A stretch of DNA of 64,000 nucleotides, from the NCBI GenBank assembly GCA_025766275.1, contig JAFKAC010000040.1, forward strand, positions 248,001-312,000, read 5' to 3'. Below the pieces are notes generated by a model that did not search any database, was not told where the DNA came from, and saw nothing but the letters and a program-made list of their open reading frames with translations. Position numbers and translations under genes: made by a program. Positions 45,870-56,772 of this stretch are shown piece by piece. The stretch comes from Lactarius indigo (taxonomy: Eukaryota; Basidiomycota; Agaricomycetes; Russulales; Russulaceae). Within the stretch, counting starts at the first letter, position 1. The number at the start of each line of letters is the position of its first letter.

Positions 45870-46564
45870 GGTGCTTTGCGACGGTAAGTTCGTTAGTGAC
45901 GATAGCGGAAAGATGAGAGTATGTAGAATCGAGCGGGAATACGAGGCCTCGTGTGGGTTAGCTGAGGGATTGGCTGGGAAGCTTCGCACTGCCTCGTACG
46001 CGTGCAGTGAAGATGGCCGGTGACCGGAACCAGCACGTGACAGGACAACCACGCAACGCAAAAGATTCAGAGATGCATTAACCGACAATTGAGCAACAAT
46101 GTTTGAAACAACGACCGAGATGTAAGTACGCCTGAATCGACTAACACCCCGAACAATTCGAGTCGTCTCATGAGATGCATGAGGCATTGAGATAGATCTG
46201 AAACCAGATCGCCGGATCCGGCCCGGAAATCTCACAATGGGGCACCGAGCCCGACCAATGATCATCCCACCTATGATACAGCTGGTTCCATAACGATTGT
46301 CCCCTGGTGACCAAATTTTGGACATAGGCGAGGTTTGAATTTGAATTGGTAACTCCGCCACCGAGATGGCACAGCTCTCGAGCGCAGCAATACAGATAAC
46401 CATTCCATAACCCCAATTGTTACAAGATAACTATTCTATAACCTTAATTCTGTGAGATAACCTGATTTCCTGAGAATTTCTCCCTCGACTTAATTATGAA
46501 TCCCGCTCTCGAGTTTTGGATGGCCGACTATGTTCTAAAAATGGCAGGGGACAATCGTTATGGA
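45870..46564. other. NLR 5' flank and spacer, no gene recognised
   Basis: Contains the presumed promoter of the NLR on its left. The right end meets the decayed RRM-gene copy at about 46565. No additional conserved coding sequence is visible. Confidence 0.4.
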
Positions 46565-47300
46565 ACCAGCTGTAAGTGATTATGGCACAGCCAACGCAAC
46601 CCAGACATGCTGCCACCATGCCAAACAACAGTTCCGACCAGTGCCAAGTCGCGTCAGGGAATGTTGCATTTGTAGGCAGCAGTGTTCCCTTCACGTCCAC
46701 GAACAACACCGGCGCTGGTGAGATGTTGATGATGCTACCGGCGCATGATGCCCAGAATGGACACCACCGTTCATGGTCCTATGATAGACCAAGGGAATGG
46801 GAACGGGGCGATTCGGCATGGATGGCGCGTCGTCGCAGTGAGGCAGATGGCGACGGCAGGAATTGGCGGAGGGGTTATGAGGATGGGTCGGCGGGGTGCG
46901 CCGGGGAATTGGCCCGGTCGGCATGACGGGGGGTGGGGGCGGTATGGGGGGCATGGTCGCGGCGGGTGGCGGCATGAGTGTGGCATGCAACAGAATATGG
47001 GTACGATAAGCGGCGTCCGGGATGAACCAGGGTTCGTACCCGCGTGAATAACGAAGCGCGACAAACTTCCACCTGCATAGGGGGGTTGACGTCGCTCTTG
47101 GGTCTGACCTCGGTTTGTCTTTTCTTGGTGGTTTGCTGCACTTTCTGTCGCTCCATTTCACTGTTGCTACTATTGCTACTACTACTAAGGTATTATTGCA
47201 TCGCATATATATATCATCATAGCGCACCTGTCCGTCTATCTGTCTGTCATTCATATTTTTATTTGGAATTGCGAAACAGGTAACATGTATCTATGTGATA
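46565..47300 (+). pseudogene. decayed 3' fragment of RRM/Gly-Met-rich gene (copy D) with its 3' flank
   Basis: 46565-47050 is homologous to exon 6 of the intact RRM gene (acatgctgccaccatgcc, ggcagcagtgttcccttcac, gaatatgggtac), with frameshifts. The following 250 bp match the intact gene's 3' flank, including the Ser/Thr-type codon repeat ctactactactaag, gtccgtctatctgtctgtcat and tttggaattgcgaaac. So a genomic block was copied, not an mRNA. Confidence 0.83.
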
Positions 47301-47464
47301 TCGTAAACTGACCATGACGTACATTCTCCTCCGAGTCCCTACTAGAGCTAATAGTCACGAGGCAAATGATACGACATGTGTAACAGTTCCGTACTGCACA
47401 TTGGTGCTATTTCCTAGGGAGTCGTCAGCTTGTTTCGACGGGTCTGAGAGGAGGCGGTGGCTAC

Positions 47465-48796
47465 CTAGCTTGCCTGTGGTCTCTGTGCATGAAAAATCAA
47501 GGCATTCTCGAGAAGACGTTGGGCGAGCTTGAATCTCTGACTCGGACTGTGGGTTGCGGAATCTATTGGAGCTTTACCTTGGCGTTCACGTCCGCGCCAT
47601 GCCCCAGTACAGTAATACCCGGCCAATACGGACACCACTTCTTGGGATCCGTGTCCACCACACGAGGCCGAGTGCAAGGGTGTGGCGTTCGCGCGCGCAT
47701 GCACGTGTAGCTCCCGTGCTGGCCTCAACGTTCGTGCTTTCCCTAGGTTCGAGAAGAAGCCATACGACATCGATCTTCCCCCAGGAGGATGCGCTATGCA
47801 ATGCCGTGAAGTGGTCGTTGCCCTGTTGTTTGTTCACGTCCACGTCCGCGCCGCGGTCCAGTAATAGTCATGCAACACGGACACCATCTTCTGGGGGTTC
47901 GTATTTTCCACGTGATACTAGGTATAAGAGGGTGTCTCCATTGTCAGCTTCCGACTCGGAGTTCGCTTCTGCACCGCGGTGAAGAAGTAGTTGCACGATC
48001 TCGAGGATCCTGTAGTGGGATGGGGCATGTAACGACGTCCATTCATCCTTGCCTCGTGCGTTCACACCAGAATCGCGCTCAAGTAATAGCTGTGTGACGT
48101 GGACACCATCTCCTCGGGATTCGAAATAACTTACCTGCTCGTGTTCGCTTCACTTCCTTCATCGCGATGGGGGGGATGCAGAGTACCTTAAACACGATCT
48201 TCACAAACATCTCCGCCATTTCGGTGGTCAACACAATATTTGCTAAGGCGCTTGAAGCAGCTCTCGATGCGTTTAAATAGTTCAATGAGCGCATCGTGAT
48301 TCGTTCTCACGTATTTTGCCGCCTAAAGAATGTCAGTTTTAAGAGGGATCCACGAAAAGGGGCAGCAAAGATACGGACAGCGAGGAGGACACCAATTCCA
48401 ACAAATATTACTTTGGCAGGAGGGAACGCCTGTAGTACAATCATGTCAGATTAGAATGTACTTCAACTCGCTATGCATTCGATCCCTTGGACGTACCAGG
48501 GAAACACCCTCGCTAAGTGTCCCAGAAAATGTGAAAAGGACATCTACCACCGGGCTGATCCATTTCATCAACCTCTGGTCGCCATCCCTAAACTGCTGAA
48601 AAGCCTCGGCTTGGCCTTGAAATATGGTCAAGATGACATCGACAGAGTCGCATTGTTGCAGCTCAGTAGCGAGGGGATGGTCGAGAAGTTCTTTTCCAGT
48701 CTTCTTCTTGTACTCGTTCAATGCACCATCAAGGATTGACTTGAAGTCCGAGGACGACGTAGATTCCTGTCCCGGGGTCACGGTGGAGGAAGACAT
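47465..48796 (-). pseudogene. collapsed STAND gene copy: Goodbye domain joined to ankyrin repeats, NACHT deleted
   Basis: Starts at 48796 (MSSSTVTPGQESTSSSDFKS) with a good Goodbye domain (LNEYKKKTGKELLDHPLATE, AEAFQQFRDGDQRLMKWISP). An exon fragment follows (TEMAEMFVKIVFKVLCIPPI). At about 48120 it passes straight into ankyrin-coding sequence (SRGDGVHVTQLLLERDSGVN, KDEWTSLHAPSHYRILEIVQ), with later frameshifts, ending with a RFKLAQRLLENALIF tail analogous to the intact NLR's terminus. The whole NACHT domain and most repeats are absent. It is convergent with RRM copy D, mirroring the intact pair. Confidence 0.85.
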
Positions 48797-49190
48797 GGCA
48801 CTTGCAAGGGCGCGTATGACAGTAAGTATGTGATGATGACAGAACGGCAAGAATTGCGTCAAGCAGGGGACACGGGGCTTCGTATGCTGGCTGGGGAAGC
48901 TTCGCTGGAGCACTGTCCGAGTCAAGGTCTGAGTCTGTCTCGTGTTTTTTTTTTTTCCATTACAGTGCATTTTGGGGTACATATGTAGCACATCAAAACG
49001 CCATTACAATGCAATTTCCTCCCTACTTCGTGAATTAGAGTATACAGCCGTACATAAATTCAAGTTGTCACACTGGCAGGTACTTCAACTTGAAGCTGTA
49101 CTGTCGCCGTCCAGTATTTGGACATATTTGGTGAGTTAGATCCGCCAGATAGAGTCATCCTGATTTATCCGCGCTCGACCCTCAATCAAC
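48797..49190. promoter_or_regulatory. divergent flank between NLR pseudogene and eIF2-gamma
   Basis: 394 bp upstream of the eIF2-gamma start. It marks the boundary between the duplicated accessory region and housekeeping genes. A run of Ts lies at about 48946-48957. No named motif was found. Confidence 0.35.
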
Positions 49191-50986
49191 ATGCCCGGCG
49201 ACGAAAAATTGACCAAGAGCCACGAAGAGTCCGACTCGGACGAAGACGACGAGCCCGAGGTCATCCCCAAAATCGACATCGACGTCTCAACCTTGACGCC
49301 GTTATCACCTGAAGTTATTTCGAAACAAGTGAGTACGGATCGCGTTCGAATTGTCTCTCCAGTTCTCAGGATTATCCTCTCAGGCAACCATCAATCTCGG
49401 TGCGTGCGCCTGCCTGCGATGATGACGAACAAAGGGGCAGAATCTACTGAACACACCCTCAGGTACCATCGGGCATGTCGCGCACGGTAAATCGACGGTC
49501 GTAAAGGCCATCTCGGGCGTCATGACGGTTCGATTCAAGAACGAACTCGTCCGGAACATCACCATCAAGCTTGGGTATGCAAACGCAAAGGTGCGTCGCG
49601 CGCTGTCATTTTCACGCCTGCCTGTGTAGCGTAACAAAATGTGTGACAGATATACAAATGCGAGAACGATGCCTGTCCGCGGCCGGGGAACTACCGTTCA
49701 TATCGCTCCGACAAGGAGGACAGCCCGCCGTGTGAGCGGCCGGGCTGTGGACACCGCATGCGACTCATCCGTCACGTGTCGTTCGTCGACTGTCCAGGAC
49801 ACGACATTCTCATGGCGACGATGCTGAACGGCGCGGCGGTCATGGACGCCGCGCTCCTCCTCATCGCGGCTAACGAGACGTGTCCACAACCGCAAACGTC
49901 AGAGCACTTGGCAGCAGTAGAAATAATGAAGCTGGAGCACCTCATCATCCTCCAAAACAAGGTAGACCTGATCAAGGAAGCCCAAGCTTTAGAGCATCAA
50001 AAAAGCATCGCGGCGTTCGTAAAAGGTATAATAGCGTTTTTTTTTTTTTTACTCGACCATCGCCCCCCCTCCGTTGTTCATCTATCTTTCGCACAAGGCA
50101 CCGTGGCAGAATCGTCGCCCATCGTGCCAATTTCCGCACAGCTCAAATACAACATCGACGCCGTGAACGAATACATCGTCAAGCGCATCCCGATCCCCAC
50201 CCGCGACTTCACCTCCGACCCACGACTGATCGTCATCCGGTCCTTCGACGTCAACAAGCCCGGCGCGGAGGTCGACGAGCTCAAGGGCGGCGTCGCAGGC
50301 GGCTCGATCCTGACGGGCGTCCTGCGCCTCGGGATGGAAGTCGAGATTCGGCCGGGCATCGTCACGAAGGACAGCACGGGCCGTAACCGCTGCCAGCCGA
50401 TCTACTCGCGCATCGTCTCGCTCCACGCAGAGACGAACCACTTACAGTTCGCGGTGCCAGGCGGGCTCATCGGCGTCGGGACGAAGATCGACCCGACGCT
50501 GTGCCGCGCCGACCGACTCGTCGGACAGGTCCTGGGCGCAGTGGGCAAGCTCCCGCAAATATTCACCGGTGCGCGTGCTCGCTATTTCGTAAGCTGAATC
50601 TTTGGCCTGATTGGAGGAGGAAACGGTAGAACTGGAAATCAGCTTGTTCTTGCTGCGCCGTCTGCTGGGCGTCAAGACGGAGGACAAGAAACAGACCAAA
50701 GTGGCCAAGCTGGTCAAGGGCGAGCTGCTGCTGATCAATATTGGCTCGACGTCGACCGGTGGACGCGTGTTGAGCGTCCGGGCGGACTTGGCGAAGATAC
50801 AGCTGACGTCGCCTGCTTGTACGGAGATCGGGGAGAAAGTCGCGCTTTCGCGGCGTATCGAGAAGCACTGGCGGCTAGTTGGTGAGTCATCTCCACGTCC
50901 TTTTGTCCTTCGTTCGCGCTGAGAACGTGCTGTGTCCCATAGGTTGGGGAAGTGTACAACGCGGAACTGTATTAGAAGTCGACTAG
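49191..50986 (+). CDS. GCD11: translation initiation factor eIF2 subunit gamma
   Basis: GTPase subunit of eIF2 that delivers initiator Met-tRNA to the 40S ribosome in the cytoplasm. Seven exons read as 49191-49328, 49384-49399, 49463-49590, 49650-50025, 50098-50568, 50630-50881 and 50943-50986, giving 474 residues, normal for the family. The G domain has [12 protein letters not shown] (G1, split across introns), the zinc-binding segment [15 protein letters not shown]...[22 protein letters not shown] (G3) and LQNKVDLI (G4). Later segments are [40 protein letters not shown], and [20 protein letters not shown], with the end [13 protein letters not shown]. The 16-nt second exon is a micro-exon. 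Very high confidence in identity; exon limits were read by eye. Confidence 0.97.
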
Positions 50987-51159
50987 CGTGTGTTATGATA
51001 ATGCCAGAGTCTTTCATTCTTTTTTTTCTGCGCGCGTTCCCCTAGATGGGATATCGAATATTGCAAAGAGAGTTCGTAAAAAACAGAGCAGTGGGAACCG
51101 AATGCAACTGCTACCTCTACCCCTACCTCCACCACTACGATATTTGCCACGTTTTTTTG

Positions 51160-53102
51160 TTACTCGCGCCGGTCGATGAGGTCGAGCTCGGCCAAGTCGA
51201 CACCGGAAAAGGACTTGTTCTTGATACGACGGTTCTCCAACTCCTTCTTGGCCAGTCGCAAGTGGAGGATCTTGAGTCCGTCCTTCACCTACGCAAACCC
51301 ATTTAGCATTCCTCTCAAAGGGATAAACGTTATTTTTACTGACCACAAGAAAGACTGCGAGTCCGAGAACATTCCGCCACCTACAAAAAAAGTCAACGTA
51401 CATGATGAAGGCAATTTTTCAAGCGGCACGTACCAGACCGGATCGCTCATCGCCCACTCTTGGCTCGTAGTCAAGAACAGCCCACTAAGCACCTTACCGC
51501 CCAACGCCCCCGCCACGCCCCCACCCAACACGATCTGCTGCTCTTGCTCCTGCCGCCAACCACCAAACAACCGCGACCTCTGCAGGTTATTCCAGAGCCC
51601 CAGAAGGCCCACAGCAGCGGCGGGCATGGGCGTCGGGGGCATCTGCTCGCGCGGGGCGATGATGGCACGCACGAGTGGGATGACGTGTGAGAGGCGCAAC
51701 AGCGCGGCGCCCATCACGCGCGCAATAGTAGGCATCATGAGCGCGCCGCCGACGAGCCGCCCAAAGCTCGCAGTCGTCAAGCGGATCGTGCGCGCCGCCG
51801 CAGCTGCAAAGTCTTCTTCGTTCATCGGCGCCGCTGGCGGGTCGGCCTGTTCTTGTGGTTGTGGTTGTTGTGGTTCAGGTTGTTGAGGCTGTTCTGGCTG
51901 CTCCTGGTCCTGTTGCTCCTGCGCAGGTAGATCAGCAGCCTGGTCCGCGTCCCCACCTCCTGCTGCTGCTGCGGGTGCTGCTGCAGGTGCAGGCGGGTCG
52001 ACCTGGGGTCCAACGCGGATGTGAGCGCGTATCTCAAGATCAAAGTGCTCGCGGATCTGCAGCCCAAAGCGCTGCGGACCGCCTCCGGCCTCCCTGCCCG
52101 CTGCCGCTCGGCCCTGCTGCTGCTGCTGTTGATCTGGTTGGTCCCGGCGCGGCTGGTCCTGTGGCTGTTGGGGTTGGGGTGGGCGTGCCGGGGACGGTGG
52201 TACGACGGCCTTCATGACGCGCTGGCGGAGGCGTGTGTAGAGCGCTCTGATGGAGGGAAAGAGCGCGCATACGAGGACGGGTGGTGGGGGCCAGAGCTGT
52301 GGGCGCGCAGGCGCTGCGAGGCGCAGTGCGGTCGCTGCGGCTGTTGCTGTGGCGTTAGTGGGGGAGACGGGGATGGTGGAGGGCCAGGAAAAGAGGAGGG
52401 GTACGAGTGGTGAGGTGGTCCAGAGGACGAGGGGCGTGCGGGAGGCGATGAGGGTAAGTGGGACGAGGGGGAAGTTGATCCATGCGTGCCAGGGCCAGCG
52501 TGTCGGGTTTTCGGTGAGAAGGATGTCGAAGAGGTCTGGGCCGATAAACTCGCGCACGGCGAAGGCCCCATAGGTCGTAAAGGTGAAGTAGACGCCTGTC
52601 AGGTATTGAGTAGGAGGAGATAGATAGGTGTGTTGGCTCACCTGCGCCGAAGGAGAGGACGATGGTCCCAGCGCAGCATACGGTTATGAGGCGCCCGGAA
52701 TTGGAGAGAATGTGATTGACAGAGTCGAGGATTCGGAGGGTGGGTGAGTTGAAGCCTTCGGTCTCGTAGCGGTCTCCGCATTGGGGACACTTTAGCGCTT
52801 TCGAGCGGCCGAAATCACGCTGCTGGGTTTTGATCCAGTGATGGAGACAGGACTCGTGGGCGACGAGGGTGCATTTACATGGGTGTACCCATGCGGTTGG
52901 TGGATCCTGTGGGCCTAAAACATGATTCTGTGAGTAATGGGAGATCCGCAGACATTTGGGAGGGCCATACTGTCATAGCGTTCCTCTTCGCGGCAAATGT
53001 AACATAGCTTCACCTGTAGAGCACGGGTGAGATACGACCGCGAACAGGGTTAAGACATACGCGAAGGTCGTCTACGGTTGGAACTCGGGGAGAATCGTTC
53101 AT
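51160..53102 (-). CDS. RING-CH (MARCH-type) membrane E3 ubiquitin ligase
   Basis: Transfers ubiquitin to membrane substrates. Start at 53102 (MNDSPRVPTVDDLR); an intron then joins VKLCYICREEERYD to CKCTLVAHESCLHHWI and LKCPQCGDRYETEG, a C4HC3 RING-variant zinc finger. Hydrophobic stretches follow (LITVCCAGTIVLSFGAG; WINFPLVPLTLIASRTPLVL), then a Gln/Pro/Ala-rich disordered stretch (about 52180-51840), then more hydrophobic segments. The C-terminus is assembled over two introns: DPVW, WRNVLGLAVFLV, VKDGLKILHLRLAKKELENR, ending ELDLIDRRE at 51160. The layout of an N-terminal RING-CH followed by multiple membrane segments fits fungal MARCH-like ligases. The substrate is unknown. The 3' end faces eIF2-gamma, 173 bp away. 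Confidence 0.9.
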
Positions 53103-53325
53103 GAGGAGAGAGCAAGGTGTGAAAGAGAGTAAGCTCGAATCAGACGCTCGGTGGCGCAAACATAAGCAGACACGGAATAAGATTGAGGCTAGGCTACTAG
53201 GCTACTACGTTATAAGATACGCCGCAGGCACACGACGTCGGACTTTTTTTATTCTGAAAGAAAGACAGAACCAAAATTGACTGGCACAAGTGAAAAACAG
53301 AGACGGCCAAACAGTGCATCTTTTC

Positions 53326-54336
53326 TTAATCCACGCGAGAGGGCGACATGCCAGAATCTTCACCCTTGCGAGGAGGTGGCGACCTAGCATTGTCTTCCTC
53401 CTTGAGGGGTGCCGGGGATGGGCTACGCTTGCGGTCGGGACTCCTGCTGCGGCGCTGCTCATCCCTATCCTTGTCCCGCAAGTCGCGGTCACGATCCCTG
53501 CGATCCCTATCCCTGTCCTTATCCTTGTCTCCTCTATCTCTGTCCCTACGGTCACGTTCCGTATCCCGGTCTCTGTCCCGATCTCTCTCACGGTCGCGGT
53601 CTCGGTCTCTGTCACCCCGGCCATTGCGGCGGCGAGGGCTGCGGGAACGCTCTCGGCGCGGGGGTGGTGAACGCCTATCGATGCGCCACACGGAGGACGG
53701 AGGGTTCTTGGCCCACTGAAAAACGGGGTGAATAAAAACAAGGGGTGTGATGTATGGTATCAGGGCTAACCTGTATGCCTAGGCGAGAACCCTCAAACAT
53801 GCGACCGTGCCTGCTAGACGCTAAGTTAAAAATAGAAAAGGGTAGGGTATAACACTAACATGTCGTAGTAGGCATCCTCGGCGTCGCGAGTGCTGCGGAA
53901 CTCAACAAAAGCGTAACTGCGATAGTCGAGGGGAGTTGAGCTTTCGTTCGGACTCGACGCGAGATCGAAGGGCGCGGAAGACGACGGCGCTCGAAATCGA
54001 AATTAAAATATGCGAGTGTGTGTGCATGTGTGCGTGCGTGCGTGTGTGTGTATACGTGCGTGCGGAGACGACGGGCGATCGTACGGCGAAAATGGCACTC
54101 GTGGCACTGCGGCGGAAGAGTAGGGAGATATAAAGAAGGGAGGGACCTACGGGTTCGAGTGTGCGGACGGGTTGCGAGGGGCGGGGACATCACAGCGAAT
54201 CAGGGGGCCATACCTTGGACCCGTTGAGACAGGTTTTCACGACAGAAAGGAAAAAGACATACCGTTCAAACTCGTAAGCGAGATCCCTGGCACGGGTGGC
54301 GGGATGAAAGCCGCTCACAAAGAGGATTCGCGGCAT
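53326..54336 (-). CDS. SR-type splicing factor, single RRM with Arg/Asp-rich tail
   Basis: Pre-mRNA splicing regulator, nuclear. Five exons join in frame. The start at 54336 gives MPRILFVSGF (RNP2) and RARDLAYEFER. Next are YGPLIRCDVPAPRNPSAHSN, YAFVEFRSTRDAEDAYYDM (RNP1), HGRMFEGSRLGIQ, then WAKNPPSVWRIDRRSPPP and a low-complexity tail to 53326. The tail is unusual: most of it is RD/RE dipeptide (RDRDRDRERDRDRDRDTE), with classic RS only at the ends (ERSRSPRRR, EQRRSRSPDRKRSPSPA). A GT microsatellite lies in intron 2 (about 54010-54062). The gene is divergent from the PPR-like gene. Confidence 0.9.
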
Positions 54337-54462
54337 GAAAGTTCAACAAAAGAAAAAAAAAAAGAGCTTGGGTTATCAATGAGCGGTGTTTGGGTCTGTT
54401 TGTCTAGCATACACGCGCATACACGAGACACAAGCGAGCAGCGGACACAACGGCGTCGGTTG
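54337..54462. promoter_or_regulatory. 126-bp bidirectional promoter region
   Basis: Separates the minus-strand SR gene start (54336) from the preferred plus-strand start (54463). A short A-rich tract (about 54348-54362) lies inside. The space is tight for two promoters, so sharing is likely. Confidence 0.5.
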
Positions 54463-56748
54463 ATGATCCTGGTCCAACGCATTGGACGAACACGACTCTG
54501 GTTTCGCAGCTACCACAACCACGCCCTGCAATATCGAATCACACAGCTTCTCAATTTCGTCAATCAACACGACCCTCGAGATGACAGGTCTTGGGGACCG
54601 GTCACCAAACTTGCGACGCTCGATTCTGCCATTGCAAGGATCGAGTCCTTAGACGACATTTTTATCTCCTCTCCACACCCGCCACCGACCTGGCTGCTCG
54701 TCAAACTCTGCTATAAAGTTCGATCGCAGACAGACGCAGAAAAGGCTTCCCATTTAATCATCACAAATTTGCCTTACATCCCTCCAGACCTGCGTCCACC
54801 CGTGCTCATCCTCGTGGTCCATCTCCTGTCTACGTACAAGGTCCTCCCCTCTCTCGAGCGCGCTGTGAAGCTCTTCATTGGTCTCCCCATTTTTCATGAA
54901 TATTGGCACTTCAATCGTCTCTTGCGTGCGCTCATGTCGTACGCCGATTCTCCTACCGATGGCCGAATCACCGGGCGTCTTGCAGTCCTGCTTCTCAAGA
55001 CGATGACTGAGCGCGAGCTCACCCTCACCAAAAAGACGTATCGCTTTCTCCTCCAGAACCGCTACGTGACCATGGAACTCACCGAGGAGCTTCGTCAGCG
55101 CATGATACGCGACAAGATCGTCCCAGACCGCGCCCACCTCGAGTCTTTCCTCCGCATTTCTGCGAACCGCGGCTCCATGCGCGATGCCGCCACCTACGCA
55201 CGCGCAATCCAGACCATAGATCGGAACCGGCGGGTATCGCCCCACGTCGCGACCTCCGAAGCTGCATCCTCCACCCCGCAGAACGCCACCGTCGAGTATC
55301 TCAGCCACCTCGTACACGAGAATGCGCAGCGTCCCGAATTTGACGCCGACGTCGAGTGGCTGCGATTCGCCAAGACAGGCTTGTCCCGTCGGTTTCTCAA
55401 CAAGCGCCGGACTACTTCCGCCACATGGGCAGCGCGTCTCATGAGCCTCTCGCGCACCCGCTCGCTCTCCCCCGAAAGCCTCGTCGCGTTCTTCGAGTGG
55501 TCCCACGCCCAGCGCTTTCCCTTCCGCACACACACCGCCCTCTCCTACACTATCGTCCTCAATGGCCTCCTCCGGAAGAGCGCGTGTACTCTCGCGTTGG
55601 AAGTATGGGAGCGCTATCGCAAGCACGGGACCCGCAAGCTGCGCCTCGACCCGATGGCTCTCGGCGTCGGCGTCGAGGTGCTCACCCGCTCCGGGCACCC
55701 GCTCCGCGCGCTGGCCCTCATTGACGCGTACCACCACAGCGTCAAAACAAACACGGGGCAGGTCCCGTCGTCCGTCGTCACACGCTTCATGCGTGCGCTC
55801 TCCATGACCAACCCGAGCGCGGCGCTGCGCCTCTGGGAGCACATGGGCATCCTATACGGGACTGCTCCCAATGCGCACGCTTTCGCCATCATACTCGACG
55901 CCGCGCGCCGCGCGACGCTCAACGGCGACAGCTTCGCAGGCGCAATGCAGGAGCTCGGCATACCCTTCCGCATGCCCCCCTTCTCCCGCCGCCGTCTTTC
56001 TTCCCCAGTCCTCTCCGACGACGCGCGGTCCTCGTTCGACCGCGCACGTCGCACCAGCTACGCGCAGCTCAAGCGCGCGCTCGTGATGGACGAGGGCGAC
56101 ATGTGGGGCAAGGAGCGCGCCTGGCGCCGCGCCTACCGCCTCTTCACAGACGCGCTGCTCGCAGCGTGGCCCGCGCTTGCAGAAGTCCGCGCGCCCGCAC
56201 ACGCCATGCGCGCGTCTGGCGAAGGAGCAGCCACAGCGCCGCTGCGGGACCTCGGGCGCTTCCTCGTCCCGCGCAGTCCCGTCGGCACCGACGTCATTCC
56301 CGACGCTGGTAATAATAATGACTACACGCAGCCGCCGCAGTTGCCCGTGCATATACACGGCGTCGGATATTGCCCGTCCTTTGCGCCGGACGACGCTGTG
56401 TTCCGCGCGGCGGTGCTGTTGCTTGGTTCTGCAAGCGCAGCGGGGGAGATACCACTGGCGCTGGCGCGGATGCGTGCGCTCGGCGTCGTGCCGCTCACGC
56501 GCACGCTCGCGTACGCGCTGGTGTTCTGGGCGGAAGTGAGCGTGGGCGCGCCGCTGCTCGAGCGGCTGCGGGGCGAGCATCGCGGGGAGTACGTGCGGCT
56601 TGTGCGGTGGATGGAAGAGTGGGTCGGTGTGACGAAGGTGCCTGATGATGCTGCTATCGGCGAGGCTATGAGGCGGGTCGATCGCATGCGGCGGGGGGAG
56701 AGAGGAGGACAAGCAGCAGCTGTATTCGTGAAAAACAAAAATCCATAA
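54463..56748 (+). CDS. pentatricopeptide-like mitochondrial protein
   Basis: Single-exon gene of about 761 residues. I chose the ATG at 54463 because the product then begins MILVQRIGRTRLWFRSYHNH, a basic, hydroxylated mitochondrial-type presequence. Upstream in-frame codons (from 54172) lie inside the divergent SR gene. Helical pairs of PPR type include LTLTKKTYRFLLQNRYVTME, TALSYTIVLNGLLRKSACTL, LGVGVEVLTRSGHPLRALAL, PSSVVTRFMRALSMTNPSAA, NAHAFAIILDAARRATLNGD and LALARMRALGVVPLTRTLAY. Such proteins bind organelle RNA in processing or translation. The match is to the architecture, not to a named orthologue. It ends 24 bp from the stop of the convergent SET2 gene. Confidence 0.75.
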   Translation: MILVQRIGRTRLWFRSYHNHALQYRITQLLNFVNQHDPRDDRSWGPVTKLATLDSAIARIESLDDIFISSPHPPPTWLLVKLCYKVRSQTDAEKASHLIITNLPYIPPDLRPPVLILVVHLLSTYKVLPSLERAVKLFIGLPIFHEYWHFNRLLRALMSYADSPTDGRITGRLAVLLLKTMTERELTLTKKTYRFLLQNRYVTMELTEELRQRMIRDKIVPDRAHLESFLRISANRGSMRDAATYARAIQTIDRNRRVSPHVATSEAASSTPQNATVEYLSHLVHENAQRPEFDADVEWLRFAKTGLSRRFLNKRRTTSATWAARLMSLSRTRSLSPESLVAFFEWSHAQRFPFRTHTALSYTIVLNGLLRKSACTLALEVWERYRKHGTRKLRLDPMALGVGVEVLTRSGHPLRALALIDAYHHSVKTNTGQVPSSVVTRFMRALSMTNPSAALRLWEHMGILYGTAPNAHAFAIILDAARRATLNGDSFAGAMQELGIPFRMPPFSRRRLSSPVLSDDARSSFDRARRTSYAQLKRALVMDEGDMWGKERAWRRAYRLFTDALLAAWPALAEVRAPAHAMRASGEGAATAPLRDLGRFLVPRSPVGTDVIPDAGNNNDYTQPPQLPVHIHGVGYCPSFAPDDAVFRAAVLLLGSASAAGEIPLALARMRALGVVPLTRTLAYALVFWAEVSVGAPLLERLRGEHRGEYVRLVRWMEEWVGVTKVPDDAAIGEAMRRVDRMRRGERGGQAAAVFVKNKNP

Positions 56749-56772
56749 AATTAAATAAAACAAATATTTTAA

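Noticed and set aside
51176..51886. Plus-strand open frames across 51.2-52.6 kb
   Set aside because: They are shadows of the GC-rich, Gln/Pro/Ala-rich RING-CH gene. The minus strand gives conserved domains and consistent splicing.
54172..54462. Upstream in-frame start for the PPR-like gene
   Set aside because: It would place the N-terminus inside exons of the divergent SR gene and hide the mitochondrial presequence that starts at 54463.
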